From NCBI RefSeq assembly GCF_001514305.1, contig NZ_KQ949082.1, positions 187,365 through 251,364 on the forward strand: a DNA stretch of 64,000 bases, read 5' to 3'. The notes beneath the pieces are model-generated. The model was not told the DNA's origin, searched no databases, and saw only the letters and a list, made by a program, of their open reading frames with translations. The DNA is from Streptomyces dysideae (GTDB lineage Bacteria; Actinomycetota; Actinomycetes; Streptomycetales; Streptomycetaceae). Position numbers and translations under genes: made by a program. Shown here piece after piece: positions 1-8,937 of the stretch (positions are counted from its first letter, which is position 1; each line of letters opens with the position of its first letter).

Positions 1-1
1 G

Positions 2-877
2 CTGGTGACGACCTTCGGCAAGTTCCTCGGCGGCTCGGCGACGAACGTCGCGGTCGCCGCCGCCCGCCTGGGCCGGCGTACGGCGGTGATCACGCGCACC
101 GGCGACGACCCGTTCGGCACCTACCTGCACGAGGCCCTCCAGGGCTTCGGCGTCGACGACCGCTGGGTCACCCCGGTCCCGGGCCTGCCCACGCCGGTCA
201 CGTTCTGCGAGGTCTTCCCGCCGGACGACTTCCCGCTGTACTTCTACCGGCAGCCCAAGGCCCCCGACCTGGAGATCGACGCCCACGAGCTCGACCTCGA
301 CGCCATCCGGGACGCCCGCATCTTCTGGATGACCGGCACCGGCCTGAGCGAGGAGCCCAGCCGCACGGCGACGCTGGCGGCCCTCGCCCACCGCGCCAAG
401 TCGGGCACGACGGTCTTCGACCTCGACTGGCGCCCCATGTTCTGGCAGGACCAGTCCGAAGCCCGCCCGTTCTACGAAGAAGCCCTCCGCCACACCACCG
501 TCGCCGTCGGCAACCTCGACGAGGTGGAGGTCGCCACCGGCGTCCGCGAACCCGAGGCCGCCGCCCAGGCCCTCCTGGACGCCGGTGTCGAGATCGCGGT
601 CGTCAAGCAGGGCCCCAAGGGCGTCCTCGCAGTCAACAGCAAGGGCGACCGGGCCGAGGTCCCGCCCCTCCCCGTGACCGTCCTCAACGGCCTCGGCGCC
701 GGTGACGCCTTCGGCGGCTCCCTCTGCAACGGCCTCCTCGAAGGCTGGGACCTGGAGACGATCATGCGGCACGGAAACGCCGCCGGTGCCATCGTCGCCT
801 CCCGTCTGGAGTGCTCCTCCGCGATGCCCACGCCGGACGAGATCGAAGCCGCGCTGACCGCGGGAGCCGTGAAGTGA
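2..877 (+). CDS. iolC: 5-dehydro-2-deoxygluconokinase, 5' end cut by window edge
   Basis: PfkB-family sugar kinase that phosphorylates 5-dehydro-2-deoxy-D-gluconate in cytoplasmic myo-inositol breakdown. The reading frame is open to the window edge, so the N-terminus lies outside; the visible part starts at the first PfkB signature (GGSATNVAVAAARLG) and includes the C-terminal signature with the catalytic base (GLGAGDAFGGSL, about residue 230). About 290 residues are visible against roughly 320 for the family, so about 30 are missing. The stop overlaps the GTG of the next gene, indicating translational coupling. The iolB, iolD and mmsA neighbours make the inositol assignment firm over other PfkB kinases. 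A GTG at 5 exists but is unlikely to be the true start. Confidence 0.92.
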   Translation: MVTTFGKFLGGSATNVAVAAARLGRRTAVITRTGDDPFGTYLHEALQGFGVDDRWVTPVPGLPTPVTFCEVFPPDDFPLYFYRQPKAPDLEIDAHELDLDAIRDARIFWMTGTGLSEEPSRTATLAALAHRAKSGTTVFDLDWRPMFWQDQSEARPFYEEALRHTTVAVGNLDEVEVATGVREPEAAAQALLDAGVEIAVVKQGPKGVLAVNSKGDRAEVPPLPVTVLNGLGAGDAFGGSLCNGLLEGWDLETIMRHGNAAGAIVASRLECSSAMPTPDEIEAALTAGAVK

Positions 878-1755
878 CCGTCGACATCGCGGAACTCGTC
901 CGCCTGCGCACCCGGCACCCCGAGGCGATCGCCGAGGCCGCCGCCCGGCGCGTCCGCCGGCCGCTGCTGGGTGACAACGACCGGCTGATGATCGTCGCCG
1001 CCGACCACCCGGCCCGCGGCGCGCTCGGCGTCGGCGACCGCAAGCTCGCCATGGCCAACCGCGCCGACCTGCTCGAACGCCTCTGCCTTGCGCTCTCCCG
1101 CCCCGGCGTCGACGGCGTCCTCGCCACCGCCGACATCCTCGACGACCTGCTGCTGCTCGGCGCCCTCGACGGCAAGATCGTCATGGGCTCCATGAACCGC
1201 GGCGGCCTCCAGGGCGCCAGCTTCGAACTCGACGACCGCTTCACCGGCCACCGCGCCGAGGACATCGAGCGCCTCCGCTTCGACGCGGGCAAGCTGCTCC
1301 TGCGTATCGACTACGACGACCCGGGCTCCCTGACCACCCTGGAGTCCACGGCCCGCGCCATCGACGACATGGCCGCCCGCCGACTCCCCGTCTTCGTCGA
1401 GCCGTTCATCAGCCGCCGCACCGCCGAGGGCAAGGTGAAGAACGACCTCTCCGCCGAGGCCGTCACCAGGTCCATCGCCATCGCCTCCGGCCTGGGCGGC
1501 ACCTCCGCCTACACCTGGCTGAAGGTCCCCGTCACCGACAACCCCGACGACATGGCCGAGGTCATGGCGACGTCCACCCTCCCCGCCGTCCTGCTGGGCG
1601 GCGAGGTGGGCGACGATCAGGACGGCGCGTACGAGAAGTGGCGCGGCGCCCTCCAACTCCCCACCGTGCGCGGCCTGGTGGTGGGCCGCTCGCTGCTCTA
1701 CCCGGCGGACGGCGATGTGGCCGCCGCCGTGGACACCGCCGTAGGACTGCTGTGA
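874..1755 (+). CDS. Cgl0159-like (beta/alpha)8 aldolase-type protein of the iol operon
   Basis: A 293-residue protein starting at a GTG that overlaps the iolC stop (GTGA). It resembles the aldolase-like TIM-barrel proteins (Cgl0159/deoxyribose-phosphate aldolase type) found in actinobacterial inositol operons. From position in the operon it probably acts in the IolJ step, cleaving 6-phospho-5-dehydro-2-deoxygluconate; that is inference from context. The sequence has repeated buried beta-strand patterns (DRLMIVAADHPA, KLLLRIDYDD, LPVFVEPF, AVLLGGEVGDDQDG) and candidate Schiff-base lysines, of which I cannot choose one with confidence. The next gene follows after 10 nt. Confidence 0.75.
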   Translation: MTVDIAELVRLRTRHPEAIAEAAARRVRRPLLGDNDRLMIVAADHPARGALGVGDRKLAMANRADLLERLCLALSRPGVDGVLATADILDDLLLLGALDGKIVMGSMNRGGLQGASFELDDRFTGHRAEDIERLRFDAGKLLLRIDYDDPGSLTTLESTARAIDDMAARRLPVFVEPFISRRTAEGKVKNDLSAEAVTRSIAIASGLGGTSAYTWLKVPVTDNPDDMAEVMATSTLPAVLLGGEVGDDQDGAYEKWRGALQLPTVRGLVVGRSLLYPADGDVAAAVDTAVGLL

Positions 1756-1765
1756 GGGCCGCCAC

Positions 1766-2587
1766 ATGACCAGCGATCTGTACGTCGAGAAGGGCGCCAC
1801 CGCGAACGCCCGGTACACCGTCGACATCGACCCCAAGCGGGCCGGCTGGACCCACAGCAGTCTGCGGATCGTCGAGCTGGAGCCGGGCGGCACGCACGCC
1901 TTCTCCAGCGGTGACAGCGAATGGATCGTGGTTCCGCTGAACGGCGGGTGCACGGTGCACGTCGAGGACGAAGAGTTCCAACTCCTGGGCCGGGAAAGCG
2001 TGTTCAGTGGAGTCTCCGACTTCGCGTACGTACCCCGGGACGCCCGGGCACAGATCGCCTCCGGCGCGGGAGGCCGCTTTGCTTTGGCAGGAGCGAAGTG
2101 CGAGCGAAGACTCCCCGCCCGCTACGGCCCCGCGCCGGAGGTCCCCGTCGAAGAGCGCGGCAGCGGCAACCGCCTGCGCCATGTCCGCAACTTCGCCTCC
2201 GCCGACGCCTTCGACTGCGACAAGCTGATCGCCGTCGAGGTGATCACCCCCGGCGGCAACTGGTCCTCGTACCCGCCGCACAAGCACGACGAGCACCGGC
2301 CCGGCGAGGAAGCGGAGCTGGAGGAGATCTACTACTTCGAGATCGACGGCCCGAACGGTTTCGGCTATCAGCGCGTATCTCCCTCCCGTGAGGGCGGATC
2401 CGACGTCCTCGCGGAGGTCCGCTCCGGCGACGCCGTCCTCGTCCCCGACGGATGGCACGGCCCGTCCATCGCCCAGCCCGGCCACGACATGTACTACCTC
2501 AACGTCATGGCCGGTCCGGGCGAGAACCGGGAGTGGCGGATCTGCTTCCATCCGGCCCACCTAGAAACAGCAGAGGGATACCGATGA
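1766..2587 (+). CDS. iolB: 5-deoxy-glucuronate isomerase
   Basis: A 273-residue IolB-family bicupin that isomerises 5-deoxy-D-glucuronate to 5-dehydro-2-deoxy-D-gluconate, upstream of IolC in the pathway. The second cupin carries the expected metal-binding cluster: PPHKHDEH with following acidic residues (EELEEIYYFEIDGP) and a late His in GWHGPSIAQPGHDMYYLNVMAG. Length matches the family. The ATG follows the previous stop by 10 nt, and the gene ends in an ATGA overlap with iolD. No damage is visible. Confidence 0.95.
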   Translation: MTSDLYVEKGATANARYTVDIDPKRAGWTHSSLRIVELEPGGTHAFSSGDSEWIVVPLNGGCTVHVEDEEFQLLGRESVFSGVSDFAYVPRDARAQIASGAGGRFALAGAKCERRLPARYGPAPEVPVEERGSGNRLRHVRNFASADAFDCDKLIAVEVITPGGNWSSYPPHKHDEHRPGEEAELEEIYYFEIDGPNGFGYQRVSPSREGGSDVLAEVRSGDAVLVPDGWHGPSIAQPGHDMYYLNVMAGPGENREWRICFHPAHLETAEGYR

Positions 2588-4476
2588 CGGTGCAGACCTC
2601 AACGACGAGGCTCACGGTCGCGCAAGCGCTCGTCCGCTTTCTGTCCGCCCAGTACACCGAGCGCGACGGCGTACGGCACCGCCTGATCGGCGCCACCTGG
2701 GGCATCTTCGGCCACGGCAACGTCGCCGGACTCGGCCAGGCGCTCATCGAGTACGGCGACGTCATGCCGTACCACCAGGGCCGTAACGAACAGTCCATGG
2801 TGCACGCGGCCGTCGGCTACGCACGCCAGTCCAACCGCCTCTCCACGCACGCGGTCACGACCTCCATCGGCCCCGGCGCGACCAACCTCGTCACCGGCGC
2901 CGCGCTCGCCACGATCAACCACCTCCCGGTCCTGCTCCTGCCCGGCGACACCTTCGCCACCCGCCCCGCCGACCCGGTCCTCCAGCAGCTCGAAGTGCCG
3001 TACGCCGGTGATGTGTCGGTCAACGACTGTCTGCGCCCGGTGTCGAGGTACTTCGACCGGATCACCCGCCCGGAGGCCCTGATCCCGGCGGCTCTGCAGG
3101 CGATGCGGGTGCTGACGGACCCCGTCGAAACCGGTGCCGTGACGCTGGCGCTCCCGCAGGACGTCCAGGCCGAGGCGTACGACTGGCCCGAGGAGTTCTT
3201 CGCCGAGCGCACCTGGGTGGTACGCCGGCCGGGTGCCGACCCGACCGAACTCGCCGAGGCGGTACGGGCGATCAGGTCCGCGCGAAGGCCACTCCTGATC
3301 GCCGGCGGCGGCGTCCACCACAGCCGCGCCGAGGAGGCCCTCGCCGAGTTCGCGGAGACGACGCGCATCCCCGTCGCCTCCACCCAGGCCGGCAAGGGCT
3401 CCCTGCGCCACGACCACGCCCAGGACGTCGGCGGCGTCGGCCACACCGGCACGGCCACCGCCAACGAACTCGCCCGCCAGGCCGACCTGGTGATCGGCGT
3501 GGGCACGCGGTACACCGACTTCACGACCGCCTCCGGCACGCTGTTCACGGGCGAGGGCGTCCGCTTCCTCAACCTCAACGTCGCGCCCTTCGACGGCCAC
3601 AAGCTCGCCGGTATGCCGCTCGTCGCGGACGCCCGCATCGGCCTGACGGAGCTCACCCAGTCGCTGGGCATGCACGGGTACGGGGTCCCGGACCCGTACG
3701 TCAGCGAGTACACCGAGGACAAGGAACGCTGGGAACAGCGCGTCGACGCCTGCTACGAGGCCGACGAGATCGACGTACGCCCGACCCAGCCGCAGGTCCT
3801 CGGCGCACTGGACGCGATCGTCGACGAGTCGGACGTCATCATCAACGCGGCCGGCTCCCTCCCCGGCGACCTGCACAAACTGTGGCGGGCACGGTCGTAC
3901 GACCAGTACCACCTGGAGTACGGCTACTCCTGCATGGGCTACGAGATCCCGGCCGCGATCGGCGTGAAGATGGCCGCCCCGGACCGTCCCGTGTGGGCGC
4001 TGGTCGGCGACGGCACCTATCTGATGATGCCGACGGAGATCGTTACCGCCGTGCAGGAGGGCGTCGCGATCAAGATCCTGCTGGTGCAGAACCACGGGTA
4101 CGCGTCCATCGGCGGCCTGTCGGAGACGGTGGGCGGCGAGCGATTCGGCACCGCCTACCGCTATCAGTCGGACGACGGGACGTACACGGGCGCCCCGCTC
4201 CCCGTCGATCTCGCCGCGAACGCGGCCAGCCTCGGTATGCGCGTCCTGCGCGCCAAGACGGTCAGCGACCTGCGCGAGGCACTCGCGGAAGCGCGTGCCG
4301 CCGACACTCCCACATGTGTCTACGTCGAGACCCAAACGGCAGACACAGTGTCGGGCGCGCCGCCCGCGCAGGCCTGGTGGGATGTCCCTGTGGCCGAGAC
4401 CGCGACCCGACCGTCTGCGGTGAAGGCCCGCGAGGAGTACGACCGGCACGTCTCTACCCGACGCCGCCATCTGTGA
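2584..4476 (+). CDS. iolD: 3D-(3,5/4)-trihydroxycyclohexane-1,2-dione acylhydrolase (ThDP-dependent)
   Basis: A 630-residue ThDP enzyme that opens the ring of trihydroxycyclohexane-1,2-dione to give 5-deoxy-glucuronate. Three domains are readable: the pyrimidine-binding domain at the N-terminus (about 20-200, with YHQGRNEQSMVHAAVGYA and the conserved Glu), a central Rossmann-like domain (about 230-370), and the pyrophosphate-binding domain with GDGTYLMMPTEI followed by the metal-binding QNHG about 30 residues later. The ATG overlaps the iolB stop (ATGA), so translation is coupled. Length and motifs are typical for IolD rather than for acetolactate synthase. Confidence 0.95.
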   Translation: MTVQTSTTRLTVAQALVRFLSAQYTERDGVRHRLIGATWGIFGHGNVAGLGQALIEYGDVMPYHQGRNEQSMVHAAVGYARQSNRLSTHAVTTSIGPGATNLVTGAALATINHLPVLLLPGDTFATRPADPVLQQLEVPYAGDVSVNDCLRPVSRYFDRITRPEALIPAALQAMRVLTDPVETGAVTLALPQDVQAEAYDWPEEFFAERTWVVRRPGADPTELAEAVRAIRSARRPLLIAGGGVHHSRAEEALAEFAETTRIPVASTQAGKGSLRHDHAQDVGGVGHTGTATANELARQADLVIGVGTRYTDFTTASGTLFTGEGVRFLNLNVAPFDGHKLAGMPLVADARIGLTELTQSLGMHGYGVPDPYVSEYTEDKERWEQRVDACYEADEIDVRPTQPQVLGALDAIVDESDVIINAAGSLPGDLHKLWRARSYDQYHLEYGYSCMGYEIPAAIGVKMAAPDRPVWALVGDGTYLMMPTEIVTAVQEGVAIKILLVQNHGYASIGGLSETVGGERFGTAYRYQSDDGTYTGAPLPVDLAANAASLGMRVLRAKTVSDLREALAEARAADTPTCVYVETQTADTVSGAPPAQAWWDVPVAETATRPSAVKAREEYDRHVSTRRRHL

Positions 4477-4490
4477 AGGAGCTCTCTGGA

Positions 4491-6002
4491 ATGACGAAGA
4501 TCGTCAACCACTGGATCGGCGGCAAGCCCGTTGCGAGCGCCGCAGGCGCGTCGGGTACGTACGGGCCGGTCACCGACCCGGCGACCGGCGCGGTCACCAC
4601 GAAGGTCGCGTTCGCCACGGTCGACGAGGTCGACGCTGCGGTAGCCGCCGCCAAGGACGCCTACCTGAGCTGGGGCCAGTCCTCGCTGGCCAAGCGCACG
4701 GAGATCCTGTTCCGCTTCCGCGCCCTGCTGGACGCCAACCGCGACGCGATCGCCGAGCTGATCACCGCCGAGCACGGCAAGGTGCACTCCGACGCCCTCG
4801 GTGAGGTGGCGCGCGGCCTGGAGATCGTCGACCTGGCGTGCGGCATCAGCGTGCAGCTCAAGGGCGAGCTGTCCACGCAGGTCGCGAGCCGCGTGGACGT
4901 GTCGTCGATCCGGCAGCCGCTGGGTGTCGTCGCGGGCATCACGCCGTTCAACTTCCCGGCGATGGTGCCGATGTGGATGTTCCCGATGGCCATCGCGTGC
5001 GGCAACACCTTCGTGCTGAAGCCGTCCGAGAAGGACCCGTCGGCATCCTTGAAGATCGCCGAGCTGCTCGCCGAGGCCGGTCTGCCGGACGGCGTCTTCA
5101 ACGTCGTCCACGGTGACAAGGTGGCCGTCGACCGCCTCCTGGAGCACCCGGACGTCAAGGCGGTGTCGTTCGTCGGCTCGACCCCGATCGCCCGCTACAT
5201 CCACACCACGGCCGCCGCGAACCACAAGCGCGTCCAGGCCCTGGGCGGCGCCAAGAACCACATGCTGGTCCTCCCGGACGCCGACCTCGACGCGGCGGCG
5301 GACGCCGCGGTGAGCGCGGCCTACGGCTCGGCGGGCGAGCGCTGCATGGCGATCTCGGCCGTGGTCGCCGTCGGCGCGATCGGCGACGAGCTGGTCGCGA
5401 AGATCCGCGAACGCGCCGAGAAGATCAAGATCGGCCCCGGCAACGACCCGACCTCCGAGATGGGCCCGCTGATCACGAAGGTCCACCGCGACAAGGTGGC
5501 GTCGTACGTGACGGGTGCGGCGGCGGAGGGCGCCGAAGTGATCCTCGACGGCACCGGCTACACGGTCGAGGGCTTCGAGGAAGGCCACTGGATCGGCATC
5601 TCGCTCCTCGACAAGGTGCCCACGACGGCGAAGGCGTACCAGGACGAGATCTTCGGCCCGGTGCTGTGCGTACTGCGCGTCGACACCTACGACGAGGGCG
5701 TGGCCCTCATCAACAGCTCGCCGTTCGGCAACGGCACCGCGATCTTCACCCGCGACGGTGGCGCCGCCCGCCGCTTCCAGCTGGAGATCGAGGCCGGCAT
5801 GGTCGGCGTCAACGTCCCGATCCCGGTCCCCGTCGGCTACCACAGCTTCGGCGGCTGGAAGGACTCCCTCTTCGGCGACCACCACATCTACGGCAACGAC
5901 GGCACGCACTTCTACACCCGAGGCAAGGTCGTCACCACCCGCTGGCCGGACCCGGCGGACGCCCCGTCCGGGGTCGACCTGGGCTTCCCGCGCAACCACT
6001 GA
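4491..6002 (+). CDS. mmsA: CoA-acylating methylmalonate-semialdehyde dehydrogenase
   Basis: A 503-residue aldehyde dehydrogenase (MmsA/IolA) converting malonate or methylmalonate semialdehyde to acetyl- or propionyl-CoA, the last step of inositol catabolism and also of valine degradation. Visible are the NAD-binding and substrate region (FNFPAMVPMWMFPMAIACGN, KPSEKDPSA), the GSTPIARYIH turn, and the catalytic Cys in GSAGERCMAIS. It lacks the general-base Glu context of hydrolytic ALDHs, as usual for CoA-acylating members. A strong SD (AAGGAG, 4476-4481) sits 9 nt before the ATG. It is the last gene of the operon; no strong terminator is seen before 6160. Confidence 0.94.
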   Translation: MTKIVNHWIGGKPVASAAGASGTYGPVTDPATGAVTTKVAFATVDEVDAAVAAAKDAYLSWGQSSLAKRTEILFRFRALLDANRDAIAELITAEHGKVHSDALGEVARGLEIVDLACGISVQLKGELSTQVASRVDVSSIRQPLGVVAGITPFNFPAMVPMWMFPMAIACGNTFVLKPSEKDPSASLKIAELLAEAGLPDGVFNVVHGDKVAVDRLLEHPDVKAVSFVGSTPIARYIHTTAAANHKRVQALGGAKNHMLVLPDADLDAAADAAVSAAYGSAGERCMAISAVVAVGAIGDELVAKIRERAEKIKIGPGNDPTSEMGPLITKVHRDKVASYVTGAAAEGAEVILDGTGYTVEGFEEGHWIGISLLDKVPTTAKAYQDEIFGPVLCVLRVDTYDEGVALINSSPFGNGTAIFTRDGGAARRFQLEIEAGMVGVNVPIPVPVGYHSFGGWKDSLFGDHHIYGNDGTHFYTRGKVVTTRWPDPADAPSGVDLGFPRNH

Positions 6003-6159
6003 CGCCCTTAGGGGCCGTCGGCAGACAACAGGACCACCCGAGCTCTTGTCCGTACCACGGACGCGGTACACGAACACCACCCCGTACACCTCAGGGATGT
6101 CCCGCGATTCAGCCCCCGGTCGATAACTTGCCGACAGCTTCAACCCGTACCGTTGAACC

Positions 6160-8937
6160 ATGGATCTTCGACTGCCCGGACTACAGGGGCGTATACGGAG
6201 GCCGCGACGGTGGATCGCCGCCGCGGCCTCCGTCGTCGTCCTCACAGGTGCCGGTACATGGACGGCCGTCGCCGCCGACGACGCGCCGCCGGTGCACAGC
6301 ACCGACCGGGTCATGGACATGGGCGACGGGGTACGCATCGACACCTCGTACTTCACCTCCTCGGAAGCGGGCCGCCGCCCCGCCGTCCTGCTGGCGCACG
6401 GCTTCGGCGGCAGCAAGGGCGACGTACGGCAGCAGGCGGAGGACCTGGCCCGCGGCGGCTACGCGGTGCTCACCTGGTCGGCCCGGGGCTTCGGCAGGTC
6501 GACCGGCACGGTCGGGCTGAACGACCCGAAGGGCGAGGTCGCCGACGTCTCGCAGCTGATCGACTGGCTGGCGAAGCAGCCCCAGGTCCAGCTCGACAAG
6601 ACCGGCGACCCGCGTGTGGGCATGGCGGGCAGGTCGTACGGTGGCGCGATCTCCCTGCTCGGCGCCGGGTACGACGACCGGGTGGACGCCATCGCCCCGG
6701 CGATCACCTACTGGAACCTCGCGGACTCCCTCTTCCCGAACGGCGTCTTCAAGAAGCTCTGGGCGGGCATCTTCGTCAACTCGGCAGGCGGCTGCGACAA
6801 GTTCGAGACCAAGATCTGCGAGATGTACGAGAGGGTCGCCGAGTCCGGCACCCCGGACGACGCGGCCCGCAAGCTCCTGGAGGAGCGCTCACCGTCCGCC
6901 GTCGCCGACCGCATCAAGGTGCCCACCCTGCTCGTGCAGGGCCAGACCGACTCCCTCTTCCCGCTCGGCCAGGCCGACGCGGCCGCGAAGGCCATCCGCG
7001 CCAATGGCGCCCCCGTCGAGGTCGACTGGATCTCCGGCGGCCACGACGGCGGCGACCAGGAGACGAGCCGCGTCCAGGCCCGCGTCACCTCCTGGTTCGA
7101 CCGGTACCTCAAGGACGACAAGGGAGCCGACACCGGCCCCGCGTTCCGGATCACCCGCACCGGAGGCGTCGACTCCAGCGACGGCGAGGCCCAGCTCAGG
7201 GGCGCGAGCGCGGACTCCTACCCCGGCCTGGAGAGCGGCGAGCAGTCCGTCCCCCTCACCGGCGACGAGCAGAGCTTCACCAACCCGCCCGGCGCCAGCC
7301 CGCCCGCCGTCTCCGCCCTGCCCGGCCTCGGCGGCGGCGGACTCGCCCAGCTGTCCTCCCTCGGCGTCGGGATCTCGCTGGACTTCCCCGGCCAGTACGC
7401 CCGCTTCGACTCGGCGCCCGTCACCGACGACCTCCGCATCACCGGATCCCCGACGGCCACCGTCCACGTCAAGTCGACCGGCGACGACGCCGTCCTCTTC
7501 GCCAAGGTGTACGACGTCGGCGCCGACGGCACCCAGCAGGTGCTGCCGAGCCAGCTGGTCTCGCCCCTCCGCGTCGAGGACGCCAAGTCCGGCAAGGACG
7601 TGACCATCACGCTCCCGGCCGTCGACCACGACATCGAGCAGGGCCACCGCCTCCGCCTGGTCCTCTCCTCCACGGACCTCGGCTACGCCTCCCCGGCGGC
7701 CCCGGCGACCTACACCGTCTCCCTGAAGGGCGACTTGAAGGTGCCGACGGCACCCGGCGTGACGACCGCGGCCGCCGCACTGCCGTCGTGGGTGTGGTGG
7801 CTGCCGCTCGCGGGCGCGGCGATCGCCCTGGCCCTGCTGCTCACGGGCCGCCGCCGCACCACCGCGGCACCCCCCGACCCCGGGCTGGCCGACGTCCCGC
7901 TCCAGATAAAGGACTTGAGCAAGCGGTACGCCAGGTCGGCGGACCGGTACGCGGTCCGGGACCTGTCCTTCCGCGTCGAGAAGGGCCAGGTACTCGGCCT
8001 CCTGGGCCCCAACGGCGCGGGCAAGACAACCACGCTCCGCATGCTGATGGGCCTGATCAAGCCGGACGACGGCGAGATCCGCGTCTTCGGGCACGCCATC
8101 GCGCCCGGCGCCCCGGTGCTGTCCCGCGTCGGTGCCTTCGTCGAGGGCGCGGGCTTCCTCCCGCACCTGTCCGGCCGGGAGAACCTGGAGCTGTACTGGC
8201 GGGCGACCGGCCGCCCCGCCGAGGACGCCCACCTGGACGAGGCCCTGGAGATCGCCGGCCTCGGCGACGCGCTGGCCCGCGCGGTCCGCACGTACTCCCA
8301 GGGCATGCGCCAGCGCCTGGCCATCGCCCAGGCCATGCTGGGCCTTCCGGACCTCCTCATCCTCGACGAACCGACCAACGGCCTCGACCCGCCCCAGATC
8401 CGCGAGATGCGCGAGGTGTTGATCCGGTACGCGGCCGCCGGCCGCACGGTGATCGTCTCCAGCCATCTGCTGGCGGAGGTCGAGCAGTCCTGCACCCACC
8501 TCGTGGTCATGGACCGCGGCAGGCTCGTCCAGGCGGGCCCGGTCGGGGCGATCATCGGCTCCGGCGGCACCCTGCTCGTCGGCCTGGCGGCCGACATCGC
8601 TGATCCGCTGGTGGAGAAGGTGGCGGCGCTGTCCGGCGTGGAGTCCGCGGTGCGGACGGACGACGGCCTGCTCGTACGGCTCGTACCGGGCGGTGCGTCC
8701 GGCCGCGAGGAGCATGCCGCCGCGGCGACGGCGATCGCCGCCGGGACCCGTCCGGGCGTCGCCCTTGCTTCCGCCGGTGAGAGGGGCGCGGAAGCGCCCG
8801 CGGCTGTCGCCGACGGTTCCGCGGCCGCCGCCCGCCTCCTGGTCGAGCTGGTACGTCTCGAAGTCCCGGTCGCCTCGCTCGGCCCGCACCGCCGCCTGGA
8901 AGACGCCTTCCTCACCCTGATCGGAGGTTCCGCATGA
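6160..8937 (+). CDS. Fusion: secreted-type alpha/beta hydrolase (X-Pro peptidase/CocE-like) + ABC transporter ATPase
   Basis: A 925-residue two-part protein. Residues about 15-45 form a signal/anchor segment. Residues about 50-530 are an alpha/beta hydrolase with the nucleophile elbow GRSYGG, an acid Asp region (LVQGQTDSLFPL), a His in SGGHDGG, and a C-terminal jelly-roll of the X-Pro dipeptidyl-peptidase type. A transmembrane helix (WWLPLAGAAIALALLL, about 545-562) leads to a cytoplasmic ABC ATPase with Walker A GPNGAGKTT, signature YSQGMRQ, Walker B LLILDEPTNGLD and a switch His (SSHLL). The topology therefore puts the hydrolase outside and the ATPase inside. The ATGA overlap with the permease gene makes a functional pair likely. 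The substrate is unknown. Confidence 0.88.
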   Translation: MDLRLPGLQGRIRRPRRWIAAAASVVVLTGAGTWTAVAADDAPPVHSTDRVMDMGDGVRIDTSYFTSSEAGRRPAVLLAHGFGGSKGDVRQQAEDLARGGYAVLTWSARGFGRSTGTVGLNDPKGEVADVSQLIDWLAKQPQVQLDKTGDPRVGMAGRSYGGAISLLGAGYDDRVDAIAPAITYWNLADSLFPNGVFKKLWAGIFVNSAGGCDKFETKICEMYERVAESGTPDDAARKLLEERSPSAVADRIKVPTLLVQGQTDSLFPLGQADAAAKAIRANGAPVEVDWISGGHDGGDQETSRVQARVTSWFDRYLKDDKGADTGPAFRITRTGGVDSSDGEAQLRGASADSYPGLESGEQSVPLTGDEQSFTNPPGASPPAVSALPGLGGGGLAQLSSLGVGISLDFPGQYARFDSAPVTDDLRITGSPTATVHVKSTGDDAVLFAKVYDVGADGTQQVLPSQLVSPLRVEDAKSGKDVTITLPAVDHDIEQGHRLRLVLSSTDLGYASPAAPATYTVSLKGDLKVPTAPGVTTAAAALPSWVWWLPLAGAAIALALLLTGRRRTTAAPPDPGLADVPLQIKDLSKRYARSADRYAVRDLSFRVEKGQVLGLLGPNGAGKTTTLRMLMGLIKPDDGEIRVFGHAIAPGAPVLSRVGAFVEGAGFLPHLSGRENLELYWRATGRPAEDAHLDEALEIAGLGDALARAVRTYSQGMRQRLAIAQAMLGLPDLLILDEPTNGLDPPQIREMREVLIRYAAAGRTVIVSSHLLAEVEQSCTHLVVMDRGRLVQAGPVGAIIGSGGTLLVGLAADIADPLVEKVAALSGVESAVRTDDGLLVRLVPGGASGREEHAAAATAIAAGTRPGVALASAGERGAEAPAAVADGSAAAARLLVELVRLEVPVASLGPHRRLEDAFLTLIGGSA

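Noticed and set aside
472..1953. Long - strand frame opposite iolC and the aldolase-like gene
   Set aside because: It is a composition shadow: low-complexity Gly/Arg/Val/His translation, no family motif, no SD, and it is fully opposite genes with clear family signatures.
4320..6416. 698-codon - strand frame opposite mmsA
   Set aside because: Arg/Asp/Val-rich translation without motifs, antisense to a well-conserved dehydrogenase; stops are rare by chance at this GC content.
6153..8603. 816-codon + frame overlapping the hydrolase-ATPase gene in another phase
   Set aside because: Arg/Pro/Gly-rich shadow; the alternative frame has complete hydrolase and ABC motifs.
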